From contig NC_069125.1 of the NCBI RefSeq assembly GCF_026914265.1, positions 23,982,966 through 24,046,965 of the forward strand: DNA of 64,000 nucleotides. The letters are read 5' to 3'. Shown in pieces: positions 48,170 through 60,600 of this stretch. The notes below the pieces were generated by a model. That model saw only the letters and a list, made by a program, of their open reading frames with translations. It did no database searches and was not told where the DNA came from. The translations under genes were made by a program, and so were the position numbers. The first letter of the stretch is position 1; each line of letters opens with the position of its first letter. The DNA is from Mya arenaria (Eukaryota; Mollusca; Bivalvia; Myida; Myidae).

Positions 48170-48350
48170 CTTGACAAAGGCGGGTCGGGTTTGATTTACG
48201 GGCTGAGCTTATTAAGTGATATCCGACGGCGCATGGTGGTCTCGGCAAGGCAACAAGTGCCAGAGGGTACTCCGTTTTTCCCTGATAATAAAAGATTACA
48301 CTCTCGCGCATTATAAGGTTAAATAATTTTCTTCAAAGTTGTATTAATGC
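48170..48350 (+). mobile_element. Degraded SINE, same family as 44085-44340
   Basis: Keeps GGCGCATGGTGGTCTCGGC, AATAAAAGATTACACTCTCG + CGCA, and the tail block CTTCAAAGTTGTATTAATG, aligned with the 44.1-kb copy. The tRNA head is mutated (GGGTCGGGTTTGATTTACGG). Confidence 0.7.
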
Positions 48351-48439
48351 TAAAACTAATGATGAAACTGTGTACTTTGTAAAATGACTGTCAGCAAAAG
48401 GTCCTTTTTCAAGGTTTTGAAGCAATGATTTATGTTGGC

Positions 48440-48835
48440 TTTAGCGCCGCCCCTTGAAATGAATTTCGAATCATGTGTGCAACATCTATGACTTTTCTAT
48501 TGACTTAAAAAGTGATATGAGAACTGTCTGCCGCCGTCAGCTGGTGGTGTTAGTAGTTTATACTCCGGGTCCCGGCGTGAGTACATTGATGGATTCCAGA
48601 GTGATAGTTCAACCACTTCACACCTATCCTGGGCAGAACCAGTACTAGGTGCCTTCACCTCTGCAAGAAACTGACAACATATGTACATGCCAGGGGCAGT
48701 GGTACAGTGCCACGGAATGGTCGTAGAAAGGACATCATAACCAATCACAACAGAAATGACCTGGTCCGCCCGGGAATCGAACCCGGGTTGTCCGACTCGC
48801 AGTCCAACGCTCCACTGCCGTCAGCGATTTGCCTT
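48440..48835 (-). mobile_element. tRNA-derived SINE on the minus strand
   Basis: Read on -, the head has GACGGCAGTGGAGCGTTGGA (box A side), then CCGGGTTCGATTCCCGGG (box B with a perfect T-stem). The acceptor stem 5' strand complementary to the 3' GCGGACC is missing, so this is not a functional tRNA. The body continues to about 48440 (CCTGGCATGTACATATGTTG, GGATTCCAGAGTG on +). The extent of the 3' end is approximate. Confidence 0.65.
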
Positions 48836-49487
48836 TTCATTTATGTAGCATGTGTGCTACTAACTAATGAAGTGGTGGGCTCAGCACCCCACAAAGCATT
48901 CATATATATAGAGTTTTGAATTAATTTTGATGAAAAACTAAAGTTTGTCTATCGTTTCTTCAGCTTATTTGCAAACAGCAGTGTCATGCATTTCGTTGTA
49001 TGCGTTACCATGAACATAGCGGTATGGTGGTGCAGCGTTCCGTTCTTAATGTGAATGTTGATTATCCCGTTGTCCGCTCTGACCAGTTTATCATTTTTAC
49101 TCTTAAATAAAGAAATAAAATAAGCAACAAGTCAACGCGTAGACCTCGAGATTTAAGGCGTCTTCTTACCCAAATGCATGATAGTGGAAACGCTCGACTA
49201 AAACAATAGCCTTGATCAAAAGTATGTTTGCGTTACCCATAGATTAGGTTTATATGGATAATGTCCGCTAGAGATCCTTTAAAAATCCTCGAACTACTAA
49301 TTCCTTTTTGACTTGTTTAATTCGGGAAAAAAAGTGGGATAATATAATGATGTCCGTTTAAAGACTGCCCAGTGTGAGATATTGTTTATGTTTAACAAGC
49401 GTTGTACTCATACATTATTTACCATCACTAAAAGAGATAACATAAAGACACGCGTAGAGGAATTTGTACATTATGAGTTGTCAGCCG
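48836..49487. other. Gene-free stretch
   Basis: Nothing recognisable. Confidence 0.4.
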
Positions 49488-49625
49488 TATAGGGCACTTC
49501 CAACAGCCTCGCTGTTGAGCTAGCTTTTATAGCGACGCGGTTGTAGTGTCGATTGCATGCGGGCCGAATGGTACTGGGTTCGAGCTCCCGTTTGGACATA
49601 CACTCTTTTTTTCGCGTCAATTGAG
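49488..49625 (+). repeat. tRNA-like repeat unit 1
   Basis: GCCGTATAGGGCACTTCCAA, GCTGTTGAGCTAGCTTTTAT, TAGCGACGCGGTTGTAGTGT and box-B-like GGGTTCGAGCTCCCG, ending near GGACATACACTC. Two related units follow at 50325-50470 and 50592-50740. The A-box-like TAGCGACGCGG and the B box are about 50 bp apart, as in tRNA-derived SINE heads. Confidence 0.7.
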
Positions 49626-50214
49626 TCAGAAGTTGGATGTGCTTAAAAGGACATTTGGTTTAAAATGACCAAGGTTCCGGAAATGCTAGGCAAAGTCCCA
49701 TTGGGTTGGATATAACTCAAACAGAAATACGAGGTTGGATCCCACTCAAAGGAACATGGGATTACCGTTGTTTCTTATCTTGAAGGGTATAGGGGCTTGA
49801 TTAACCAGCAGGTTTACCGACGGGCCATGTCTGGAAGGATTTTCAGATGCGTTACATAGGGAAGGATTTACTGCATGGTTCTTGTGATCAAGATCGAAGG
49901 GATTACCGGCCGCGGTTAACCAGAAAGAAACTGATGCAGAAGACAAGGAAGGAATTTCATCTCAGAATATTCTGGTCTAGCCGATCTTAAACATCTCATT
50001 GATGAAACGATCAGGTAAATAGACTCCGGGACAATTAATGGACATGAGTTCTGGGTTTGAAATTGTGAGTGATTAGAATGATATGGAAAAGTCATCTGTT
50101 ATGTATGATTGCCACATGAAGTTTCCAAAGACAGTCGGAACAGCATATTAGGGCATTTCCATAGCTGATCTCAAGGTTGAAGAGGGAAAGGATGAATTAA
50201 TTACGTTAAGCCTA
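49626..50214. other. Unrecognised spacer between tRNA-like units
   Basis: GC content is somewhat higher than the left half of the window. No reading frame or family recognised. Confidence 0.4.
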
Positions 50215-50740
50215 CATGCAAACGGGTGGTAACGGAACCGGTACAGGTCAGTAAACCAACGTTACGGGGGTTCCGTTCCGGTCCCGGTAAAAAGGTAAAA
50301 AAGAGGAGGGGGGTATAGTGTTAACTGTATATAGTGCACTTCCAACAGCTGTTGAGCTAGCTTTTATACCGCGGCGACGCGATTGTGGTGTCGACTTCGG
50401 GTCGAAAGGAAGGGGTTTCAAACACCCGTTCGGGCATACACTCTTTCGTTAACTTAAATGGTGAAGTAATTTCGTAGCGTGTGGATGTAATGGGCGCTTA
50501 CGGGTTGGTTACTGAACCTGTACATGACAGTACATCCATATTAGGGGGTTTCGGTCTGGTCGGCAATAAGGTAAAACAGGTAGGAGCCGTGTGAGCCGTA
50601 TAGGGCACCTCCAACAGTCTTGCTGTTATGCTAGCTTTTAAAGCGACGCGGTTGTTGTGTTTACATCGGGCCGAAAGGTACGGGGTTCATACCGGCCTCG
50701 TTCGGGCATACACCGTTGTTTTTTCACTTTAATTATACAT
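50215..50740 (+). repeat. Dimer of a ~265-bp repeat containing tRNA-like units 2 and 3
   Basis: Two successive units share GGTTCCGTTCCGGTC / GGTTTCGGTCTGGTC, GTAAAA.AGG, a TATAG(G)GCAC.TCCAACAG block (50333 and 50598), GCTAGCTTTTA.A (50356 and 50630), GCGACGCG.TTGT.GTGT and TTCGGGCATACAC (50429 and 50701). Divergence is moderate. Not coding. Confidence 0.7.
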
Positions 50741-50748
50741 AATACAAT

Positions 50749-53700
50749 GTAAAATAATATAACTATACACATACGCGTATGAACCTGGGACGACTTGATT
50801 TCATACTTCATTCCCAAAATATAGCAACAGCAAAGTTTCTGCATAAAAACCGATAATGTAGGTACCTGGAACAGTAGAAATGTTGACCCAGCTGTAGAAT
50901 GTGACAAGTGTGGACTATGGTTTCACATCCAGTGCCAAAACCTAGAACACTCATGGTACCAGGACTTAATCCACACTGATGCTTCTTTTGCTTGGACATG
51001 CACAGTGTGCGATAATTCAAACCACTCTATCACATCCAGTATCTTATCAATCTCTTCGACAAACAGCTTTTCAGCCCTGTCTCATGAAAATACGCCTCTA
51101 AATCAAAAATCAGAAACTCAAAAACCACACATCAAAAGATTTGCTTCTAAACTAAAATTTCTATTGGTAAATTGCCAGTCAATTGTTAAGAAGAAACATG
51201 AATTCCATAACCTTCTTTCAGACCAAAACCCAGATATTGTGGCCGGTACTGAGTCATGGCTTACTGCTGACCATTAGTCCTCTGAAATTTTTCCTGAAAG
51301 TCTTGGGTATACAGTATTCAGACGGGATAGAAAATCAGGCAAGGGAGGTGGGGTCTTTATCCTTGTAAAAAACAACTTAATTCCATCAGTTCAACCAAAT
51401 CTGAATACAAACTGTGAAATCCTCTGGATCAAACTTGAAATCACAGGTAGCAAACCAATTTATATATCTAGCTTCTACAAGCCACATGAACTTGATATTG
51501 ATAGTATTTATGAATTGGAAAAATCCTTATTGCTTGCTCAAAAACTTAAAGGTCAGAAGATCATACTTGGAGACTTCAACTTGCCAAAACTATCTTGGGA
51601 CACAGAAAATAACCCAATTTTACAAGCAGGTTACAACCATGCTGTATATGACAAGTTCCTTGACATTTTAAGTGACTTTAATCTAACACAAATGGTTAAT
51701 GAGTACACACGAGAAGGAAATATCCTAGATCTCTTACTACTCTCCAATCCGACCTTAGTACAATCAGTAAACATTATATCTGGAATCTCAGATCATGATA
51801 TTGTTTCTGCTAGCATTAGTGCACGTCCGACTTCTCTTAAACAAAAACCTAGAGTATGTAGCGTTTACAGCAAAGCTAACTGGCCTGAATTCAGGAAATA
51901 TTTCTCTACAGTTAAAGTTGACATCCTTCATAATCATGAACAAATATCTGTTGAGGAGCTTTGGCAGAGGTTCAAAAGTGCAATATCTACAGGGATAGCA
52001 ACCTATATCCCTATCAAGCATATACGACCTAAAAGATCACTTCCCTGGATTAATAAATCCATTAGAAAGCTATTGCGTAAACGGGACAAACTATATCAAA
52101 AAGTCAAACAAAATAAAACAAACCACCAAATATGGAAACAGTTTAAGAAATTGAAATGTACTATAAAGATTCAAATTAAGCAGTCATATGACCGATACCT
52201 TGAAAATATATTGGATATCTCAAACTGTGAAAAATTGGAACCTGGAGTTCAGAGCAAATTCTCTACTAAAAAGTTGTACAATCTAATAAAGAACTCCAAG
52301 CAAGACTCACAAGTATCTTCCCCACTTATGGATAGTACAACTGGCACTTTGAAAACAGACAACACTGACAAGGCTAACATCCTCAACAAACAGTTCCAAT
52401 CTGTTTTCTCTCCAGCTTCCCCATTGTCTCTAAAACAGTTATGTCTTCAAAACCTCCGTCGCCTAAACCCCCTGCAGTTTTGTAAGTACACCCCCATGAG
52501 GACATAGTTGTTGACAAAAATGGGGTTCTAAAACTTCTCAAAAACCTTAACACTGGGAAGGCCTCTGGCCCTGACCTCCTTAAACCTGTTGTCTTAAAAG
52601 AACTAAGCCATGAAATTGCTGATGTTGTGTCAGTCTTATTCCAAAAGTCCTTGTCTTCTGGAAAAATCCCATCTGATTGGACTTCTGCATTTGTTTGCCC
52701 TCTTTTTAAGAAAGGAGACATCACTGACCCAGCAAATTACCGCCCAATTTCTTTGACCTGTATCTTATGCAAAACTCTCGAACATATAGTTGCGTCTGCC
52801 CTATCTTCTCACTTTACAGAAAACAAAATTCTTTACGACCTCCAGCATGGGTTCCGAGAACGGCGTTCTTGTGAAACGCAGCTTCTTCAATTGACAGACT
52901 TTAATTTCTTGTTAATAATCTGGCAAAAGGGAAACAGACAGATCTGATATTGCTAGACTTTTCGAAAGCTTTCGATAAAGTTAACCATCTTAAACTTCTA
53001 TATACATTTCAGGAACATGGTGTTTCATCCCAGATTCTTAATTGGACTAGATCTTTTCTTATTGGTAGAAACCAAACAGTTGTCCTAGAGGGCGATCAAT
53101 CTAGAGCAGTACCAGTCACTTCAGGTGTGCCCCAAGGCTCTGTCCTTGGGCCCCTCTGCTTTCTGATCTATATAAATACACTTCCCCTTACAGTACAATC
53201 CCAAATACGACTTTTTGCCGATGATACGGCAGTTTATCTTACAATAAATTCACTGTCTGACTCTCAAATGCTTCAGGAAGATCTGGCATGTATGGAACAA
53301 TGGGAGAGAGATTGGGACATGGAGTTCAACCCCTCTAAATGTCAAGTACTCCACATCACCAAAAACAAAAAAGTCATTAAGCACAATTACATACTCCATG
53401 GTCAAACACTCCAATCTGTCCCCTGTGCAAAATATCTCGGCTTAGACCTTTCATCAGATATTTCATACAACTCCCACATTACAAGAATAACAGCAACAGC
53501 CAATAAGACCTTGGGCTTTCTTAAGCGTAACATTACCACAAGAAATGAATCTGTGAAAGCTATGGCTTACAAAACCCTAGTTCGCCCGCAAGTTGAATAT
53601 GCATCAACAGTCTGGAGCCCCTACACACAGTCAAATAAAAATAAAATCGAAATGGTCCAGCGAAGAGCCATCCGCTGGGTTAAATACAACTATTCCCCTC

Positions 53701-54233
53701 TTGCAAGTGTTACTGAGATGCAAAACAGCCTTGGCTGGCGGTCACTCGAATATCGCAGAAATGACATGCGGCTCATCATGTTCTTCAAAATCTTACACAA
53801 CATCGTGGCCATTAACCTTCCACCCTATATCCAGAAGCCTGTCAGACTTAGCCGGCACGTTCATCCCCATAGCTTTCAGCAAATCCAAGTCCAATCCGAT
53901 TATCACAAGTGGTCCTTTTACCCCCATAGCATAGTTCTTTGGAATAGCCTGCCCGTCAATGTAGCAACTCTGCCAGCAACAGAACTTGATAGGTTCAAAC
54001 AGGCAGTGTCAAGCTTACAATATTAGTTTTACGTACTATCATATTTTACTTTTTAAAAATGTTCTCACGACTAACATGTTTTAACCATGACTGGATTTTG
54101 TTTTTCTATTCCATGTCTCACAATGTTATCTTTTATTTCTTTCTTTCACTTTACTAACAGTCCGACGCGCACCTGCCAGTAATACTCGAAAGAGGGGTTC
54201 GGCAGTATTCAAAGATAGATAGATAAATAGCAA
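50749..54233 (+). mobile_element. Non-LTR retrotransposon with PHD-like finger, endonuclease and RT
   Basis: It has a degenerate ORF (see next entry), a 3' UTR, a terminal hairpin (CTGCC...GGCAG around 54171-54213) and a short GATAGATAGATAAATAG tail. The 10-mer ATAATACAAT occurs just left (50739-50748) and just right (54234-54243), a candidate target-site duplication, though the AT-rich context lowers its weight. The APE-type endonuclease and RT with a PHD-like finger fit the CR1/Jockey/I range of LINE clades. I cannot place it further without a tree. Confidence 0.88.
50823..54026 (+). pseudogene. LINE ORF2-like polyprotein, broken by stops and frameshifts
   Basis: Order: a PHD-like finger (CDKCGLWFHIQC, then WTCTVCDN, about 50900-51015); an APE endonuclease (LLVNCQSIVKKKHEF, AGTESWL, GDFNLPKLSWD, ISDHDIVSAS); and a reverse transcriptase (ANYRPISLT near 52735, GFRERRSCETQLLQL, LDFSKAFDKVNH near 52953, TSGVPQGSVLGPLCFL near 53119, catalytic FADDT near 53213-53227, KYLGLDLSS), ending with IVLWNSLPVNV and stop at 54024-54026. 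Lesions seen: a TAG at 51275 in the endonuclease, a frame change near 52435 followed by a TAA at 52483, and a frame change near 52910. The longest intact part is 52950-54026, which keeps the RT catalytic core. A few lesions only, so a fairly recent but dead copy. Confidence 0.9.
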
Positions 54234-54582
54234 ATAATACAATTTAAGCGCTGTAGTGAAAGTCTCAGTTAAAACACCAACAAAAACATGAACCTACGAA
54301 TTTTTACGTCACGTCCAAAATGTCCAAGATTAATAGATAACATAAACCGTGTTAAATTAAGCTCTTATTAAATAAAAACAAAATGCAAAAAATAGTAAAA
54401 AATGGCATTATCCGTCAGATCGATTATTGCTCCGTGGTGGTATGGATCATTTTCTGGTTTTTGCGACTTGTCGTACGGCATTCTATCTTTCTTGGCGCGG
54501 ACGGGGTCACCGATCACGCGAAATCTTTCGAAAAAAATCAAATCGAAAATTTGTGGTCTTAGTTACCACTAGATCGGGAAAA
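54234..54582 (+). promoter_or_regulatory. Presumed 5' flank and 5' UTR of the importin gene
   Basis: Lies between the LINE end and the importin start codon. The in-frame region upstream of ATG stays open to 54427, but family alignment puts the start at 54583. No TATA box or initiator could be supported. The LINE ends only about 350 bp upstream of the start codon. Confidence 0.4.
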
Positions 54583-54666
54583 ATGGATGCAAACAAGTTA
54601 ATTGAAGTATTGAGGGCTACTTTAGACCCAAGTCAGAGAGAGGAAGCTGAGAAACAGCTAGAAATT
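54583..54666 (+). CDS. IPO7: Importin-7-like exon 1
   Basis: Start ATG after GGGAAAA. It encodes [20 protein letters not shown] and EEAEKQLEI. Donor ATT/GTAAGA, phase 0. Confidence 0.93.
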
Positions 54667-57600
54667 GTAAGAAATTACTGAATCAAAATGGCAGCTATTT
54701 CCCAACAACACGTGTTTCATACATATTTTTAAAGAAACTCGTGTTCACTTGTTATTGGAAACTCTTCAGTTATCTGTCTATCTCTGTTTAATGTCAACTC
54801 CTCTTCCGTATGTTACTGACATGAACGGTGCGCGCCGGCTTGTTAGTGAAAAAATAAAACACTGATGAGGCAAATCACATCAGAAAAGTGAGAACTAGGG
54901 TATAAAAGAGAACACAAGTTGAACTTACGCATGGTTATACTACAATTAATTGAAGGCCATGTCATAGTTGTTTCGTTTACATTCTTTGATCGTTAATACA
55001 GATCATTTCCTGTTATTTTTTTATTGATAAAAGGCTTTGAAGAAAATTTTATCGCTTTACAACTTGCTGCGACATTCTTTTAGAAGTAGTTGTATACTAA
55101 AATTACAACGTATTGTACCTACCTAAAAATAAAATTATGTGGCGTAACGACTGATATCTTTATTCAATAATTGGCTGTTTGACATGTTGATTCACTTCTG
55201 GGTCAGTCAGTATCACCCGGCTTCCATCTGAAAGACACACCCCCAGACTTGGACACACCCCCACTTTTTAAATATTCATACAAAGTTGTCATAAGGTGCT
55301 TGTTAATGGAAGACCATACAAGGTAGAAATGCCCCATTAATGGATAAACGTTGTCCATGTGGATGCTAGGTTATTTATTGATGATAGTTACTGACTAAAT
55401 ATTCATTTCAGGTTCACAAAATTATTGGATTTGCGCCAATACTATTGCAAGTTGTTATGGAGGAGTCTATTGACATGCCTGTCCGACAAGCTGGTAATAT
55501 TTGGTTTTTATGCATTTTATCTGAACACATTTTAATAGGATTTGCACAGACTTAAAAAGTACTTGATTTTTCAGCTGCTGGATGAAAAGTCCTTAAATTT
55601 GCTATAAACACTTTTAAAACTACTTGAATTCTTGTTTTACCTTTAAAACTGTTTAAAAGTGCTTGTATATGTGGAAATACTCCTTAAATATCATTGCAAG
55701 GCTCTGAATGAAGTATCCATATTGGAAAAGGTTTTAAAAAAAGTGTGATCTCACTGGACACTCGCTTTGATATTCCAATCTGATGGTGTTGCTTGAAATG
55801 GTTAGGTTAATGTACATATTTTAGACGAATAATATGAGCACCTGTTTAGTTTATTTCTGTGTCTGGTTTCTGTTTTGTTTAAGAAGACCGGTGAAAATAT
55901 CTTGCACTTTGAATAAAAAATGGCTTGTAGCCTATCCTGGTTGATAAGGAAATTAAATATAAAGCAGGGTGTAAACTTTGTCTTAAAGTTATAGTTCAAT
56001 GCTCTTAAATCACATGTGAGGTCGATAAGATAAGACAAATCTGCCAGTGAGTATGTGTACCCTAGACATGTTTGCCATTTCATCACCGCCAAAGCAGTTG
56101 GCTCAATCTACCTAGACGGCCAGTACTAACACTTGAAGGACAACGTCTTGTTTGATAATTTGATATGTAACAAATATGAGTTATTTTGATAGCTTGCTAT
56201 ATATGGTAGTCTTCGAATAAATGTCTTACAAAGTTACTTCCATAGTTTTTTAGCTTGACTATTCGAAAAATAAGGAGAGCTATACTTCTCCCCAAAGCGT
56301 TGGCGTCACACCTTGGTTAAGGTTTTGCATGTAAGCACCTTTAAGTCATTATCTTAGCAAATGCATCATGCATTGCATTGATACTTAAGATATGTATTCC
56401 CAACTATCCAACCTGCTTAATTAACAAAGTTAGATAACACTTTTGAATATAATGCAAATTATGGGCCTTAATTATTTGACTTAGAAATTTTGGTTTAAGG
56501 TTTTGCATGTAAGCACACATAGGTTAATATCTCAGCAACTACTTGATGTATTGCATTGAGACTTTACACAATAGTACTCAACCATCCAATCTACTTAAAT
56601 AACCAAATCAGATAACTCTTATTTTGCCAAAAATTCAAATAATGGCCCTTTTTTTATTCGAAATAGAAATTCTGGTTAAGGTTTTGCATCTTACCACATA
56701 TATGTTAACATCTCAGCAAATGCATCATGTATTGCATTGAAACTTTATACAAGGGCTCTTAGCCATTCAGCCTTCTTAATTAATCAAGTTAGATAACTCT
56801 ATCTTGCATATGATATAAATTTTGCGCCTTTATTATTCAACATAGAAATTCTGGTCAAGGTTTTGCATTTAAGCACATAGAGGTTAGTATCACTATATCC
56901 CCCAACTACTTGATTTATTGAATTGAGACTTAATACAGTGATCCATGCATGTTTCGCCAAAACTATTCAATCCTTACACTGAAAAGCGGCAGAGTAGTCG
57001 AGCGCGCTGTCTCCGTGACAGCTCTTGTTTATTAAATACGGTCCTTGAGAATTTAAAAAAGGTCCTTGAAAACTCCCTTGATTATTCTGCCTGTCTGGCT
57101 GTATGAACCCTGTAAATAAAAGTAATTAAAATAGTGATTCTATAAATATATACTTTTTGCTTATATGTCTTTCACATTTGGAAGTGAAATAAGATTCCTT
57201 GCACTGAAGTCCAGTGCCTTGATTCTTGTTACAGGTGTTGTCTACTTGAAAAACATGTGCACACAGTTTTGGCAGGATCGCGAGGCAGAGAACCCAGGTG
57301 ACCCTGTACCGTTCAACATCCATGAGCAAGACCGACTGACAATCCGCAACAATATCATTGAGGCTGTAATTCATGCACCAGAACCAATCAGGTAGATTAT
57401 TATGAGGTTGCAAGTTGCGGTGTATGGGAAAAGACGTCAGGCATTGCCAGAAGATTTTCAAACTGTCTGTCGTATCTTCAAAGAACGTTTTTTCAGGGTA
57501 AAACTGATATCCAAAGATGAAATCTCCCATTTTATATGAATCCTTATGACAACTGTCATTTTTACTGGATGTTAATATTGTAAAAATCTGTCTAGTGCGC

Positions 57601-60600
57601 ATGTGCACAGAGATTGAAATAAGATGAGGCTTCCTGCTAATATCTGAAGTTGTCAGTTCAACCCTATATCTGTCGTAAACAAGTATTACCAAATTCATTG
57701 AAAACTAGGACACTTTCATTTTATATATAGAGCAAAAGGTAAAGAGGGTAATTGTTGTTTCAGCGCATTTGTTTCAATTATTTAATTGAGTGAGCACCAA
57801 AAGCCATGAGTTCAATATTAACTGTGTTCATGAGGGAAAATATAAAGAGGATATTTGTTTATTTCAGTGTTAGATCGTATTTGATTTCATGAGTGTCATA
57901 GACAAAAAATATTTTCATGAGGGGCGAAGCACATACAGCTTTTAATTGATCACAAATGAAATGAAGTGCGATCATGCATTGAAATGGACAGATCTGTTTC
58001 TTTTATATATATTTTTAGATTTATTTGACAATAAATTCGTGAATTTATTCTGGAGAATTTGTTTTCGTCTGCAATAGTTTGTACAAAAGCAAATGTTCAA
58101 GCATTCAACTTATCAAATTGATATTTCAATGTTTTGATAAAACTCAATATTTCAATGAAATGCAAAAGAAGAAATTGCTATACTTCACTGACACATGGTG
58201 TTCTCTGTTTATTTCATTCTTCTTATTCATCTAAAATAAAATCTAAAATATTTTTGTTTGGAAAAACATCAAATTGTGTGTCGGAACTCTTAAAAAATAG
58301 GGCAAGTTTATCAAATTTGATGTACTTTCCTACCAATGTATACAACTCTAAAAAGGTATGTCAATATTAAAATCAAAATATATGACTTTCCCATTCAGAG
58401 TTCAGTTGTGTGTGTGTATCAGCACCATGATCAAGCATGACTACCCAGGTCGCTGGCCAAACTTCCCAGAGAAGGTTGGTTTCTACATTCAGTCGGATAA
58501 TCACGCAACATGGATGGGTGCCTTCATGAGTCTTTACCAAATGGTGAAAGTCTACGAGTAAGTTGTCAGGGCGTCTTTTGTTCATCATTCTGACCTAGTT
58601 TAAGTAAGGTGAACGAAAAAGTTCTATTTTGAAAATACTGTATGATGAAACACTTCTCCTGAGGGCATAACTGTTTTGGCTGTTTAGACCTAAGTTTGTA
58701 CTAGTGTTTACGGTGGCAATCAAATTCTGCATGACTGTGTAATGAGGTCGGACTCTGCCCTAAACAAGTCTGTAATGATACTGTAATGCCAGAGATACAC
58801 AAACCCACATTAGGCCAAACAAAAGAATGGCTTGGTTAGGGTAACATCATTTTCAAAAACAGGACATTTTTTATTATTATTTTATTAGACTTGAAAGGTT
58901 TAAAACACGTATTATAACTTGCACTAGGTATAAGCGCAGTGAAGAGCGCACGATTTTGGATGAAGGGATGAGACACCTGTTACCTCTGTGTTACCAACGC
59001 GGCACTCAGCTTCTACCAGACCCAAGCGAGGCATCCGTGCTCCTGCAAAAACAAATTCTGAAAATATTCTACGCCTACATTCAGGTATTTACTTGTGTAG
59101 CTGAAACTGTTTTCAGACTGATACTTTTCAGTTTATACTAACTTTATTTTGATTGTGGAGACAGCTGAAAGCTGATATGAATCTCTCTCGAGTCCATTTT
59201 CTTGGAGGAATTCAAATCTTGGTTCCCTTTTGAAAGGCCGTGAGAAAGTTCCCTGGGTATCATTTCTGTGACCTCTTGTTGTGAGACGCGGACAACACCT
59301 ATCACACCATTCTATGGAATTCATTAGGTCTGATTGGCTCTAAAGAAAAGTTTGCTTAAAAGGTACTTGTTCACAGATGAACTTCAGATGAATATCTGCC
59401 AGTTGGGGTTGGTTCATAATAGTAAGTAATAACTCAATTTTAACAAAAGTTAAAAGAATTGTTGCCAACATAAAATCTGTGAACAAGTCCCTTTTAAGCA
59501 AACTTTTCTTTAGAGCCAAGCAGGCTTAATAAATTCCATCGAATGGTGTGATAGGTGTTGTCCGCATCTCACAACAAGTGAACAGAATATTGTAAAATCA
59601 ATCCATTTTAAATAGTGTTACTTATGCTTGGTGAATATTTTGTTTTCTGTGGGTGCTTAAGGAAAGGTAAAGAACAATTATGTACTGTTTTTAGTTGTTA
59701 GCTCTACTGGCCAAAGGCCAGAAGAGCTTATGCGATGGTAATGTGTACGTAGTATGTGCATCCGTGCGTCTGTAAACAATTGCTTGTGAACACGATACAG
59801 TCTTCAGTTTTGATTGTATCTCGATGAAACTTGTACAGTATCTAGATATCCATTAGAGCTGGGTTCCTTTCGAAAACCAGCCAGATCCGCCCATGCATGC
59901 CTAGATTATGGCCCTTGATAGTATAAAAAATGCTATTGTGTAAACAATTGGTTGTGAACACGATACAGTCTTCAGTTTTGATTATATCTTGATGAAACTT
60001 GTACAGTATCTAGATATCCATTAAAGCTTGGTTCCTTTCGAAAACCAGCAAGATCCGCCCATGAATGCCTAGATTATGGGCCATGAAAGTTTTAAAGAAA
60101 TGCTTTCTATTTTTAGCCAGGTCTGCATGAGCGAATTCTATTTTTAGCCAAGTTTACATGTATATGTTAATTCAAGTCTAGAGTTAAGGGAGACAATTTG
60201 CAAGTCTAGGATTTTGAGAGAAAATTTGCTTTTTGCTTCTGCAGTTGATTTTGTGAATTACTCTGCCTTGTTCTTGTTGAAAGCCCAAAGGCCATTTTTT
60301 AGCTTTAAGTTCTGTAGTTTGCGCATTCATCTTAACAAAATTGGTTGTGAATGTTTAAGTTATGCACCTGGTGTCATTACTGGCCACACCCAGGGTTCAC
60401 AGGTTTGGTAAACATAAATCTGGAAAGGTTTGAAAATCTTTTTGTGTGCTCGTGCATCCATCTCAGCACAATTGATTGTGAATGTTTGTTCAAATTGATC
60501 AATGTTGTCCTAGGATGCCCTTGACTTTGACCTTTTGACCAACTTTTTTTAACTTTTAAAACTACAGAAAATTTTACTATGAGTACAGTTTTGAAAGCAT

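Noticed and set aside
48767..48835. A minus-strand tRNA gene
   Set aside because: Boxes and T-stem are good but the 5' acceptor strand does not pair with the 3' strand; it reads as the head of a SINE.
52383..52724. Minus-strand ORF of 113 codons across the LINE
   Set aside because: Shadow of the plus-strand RT region.
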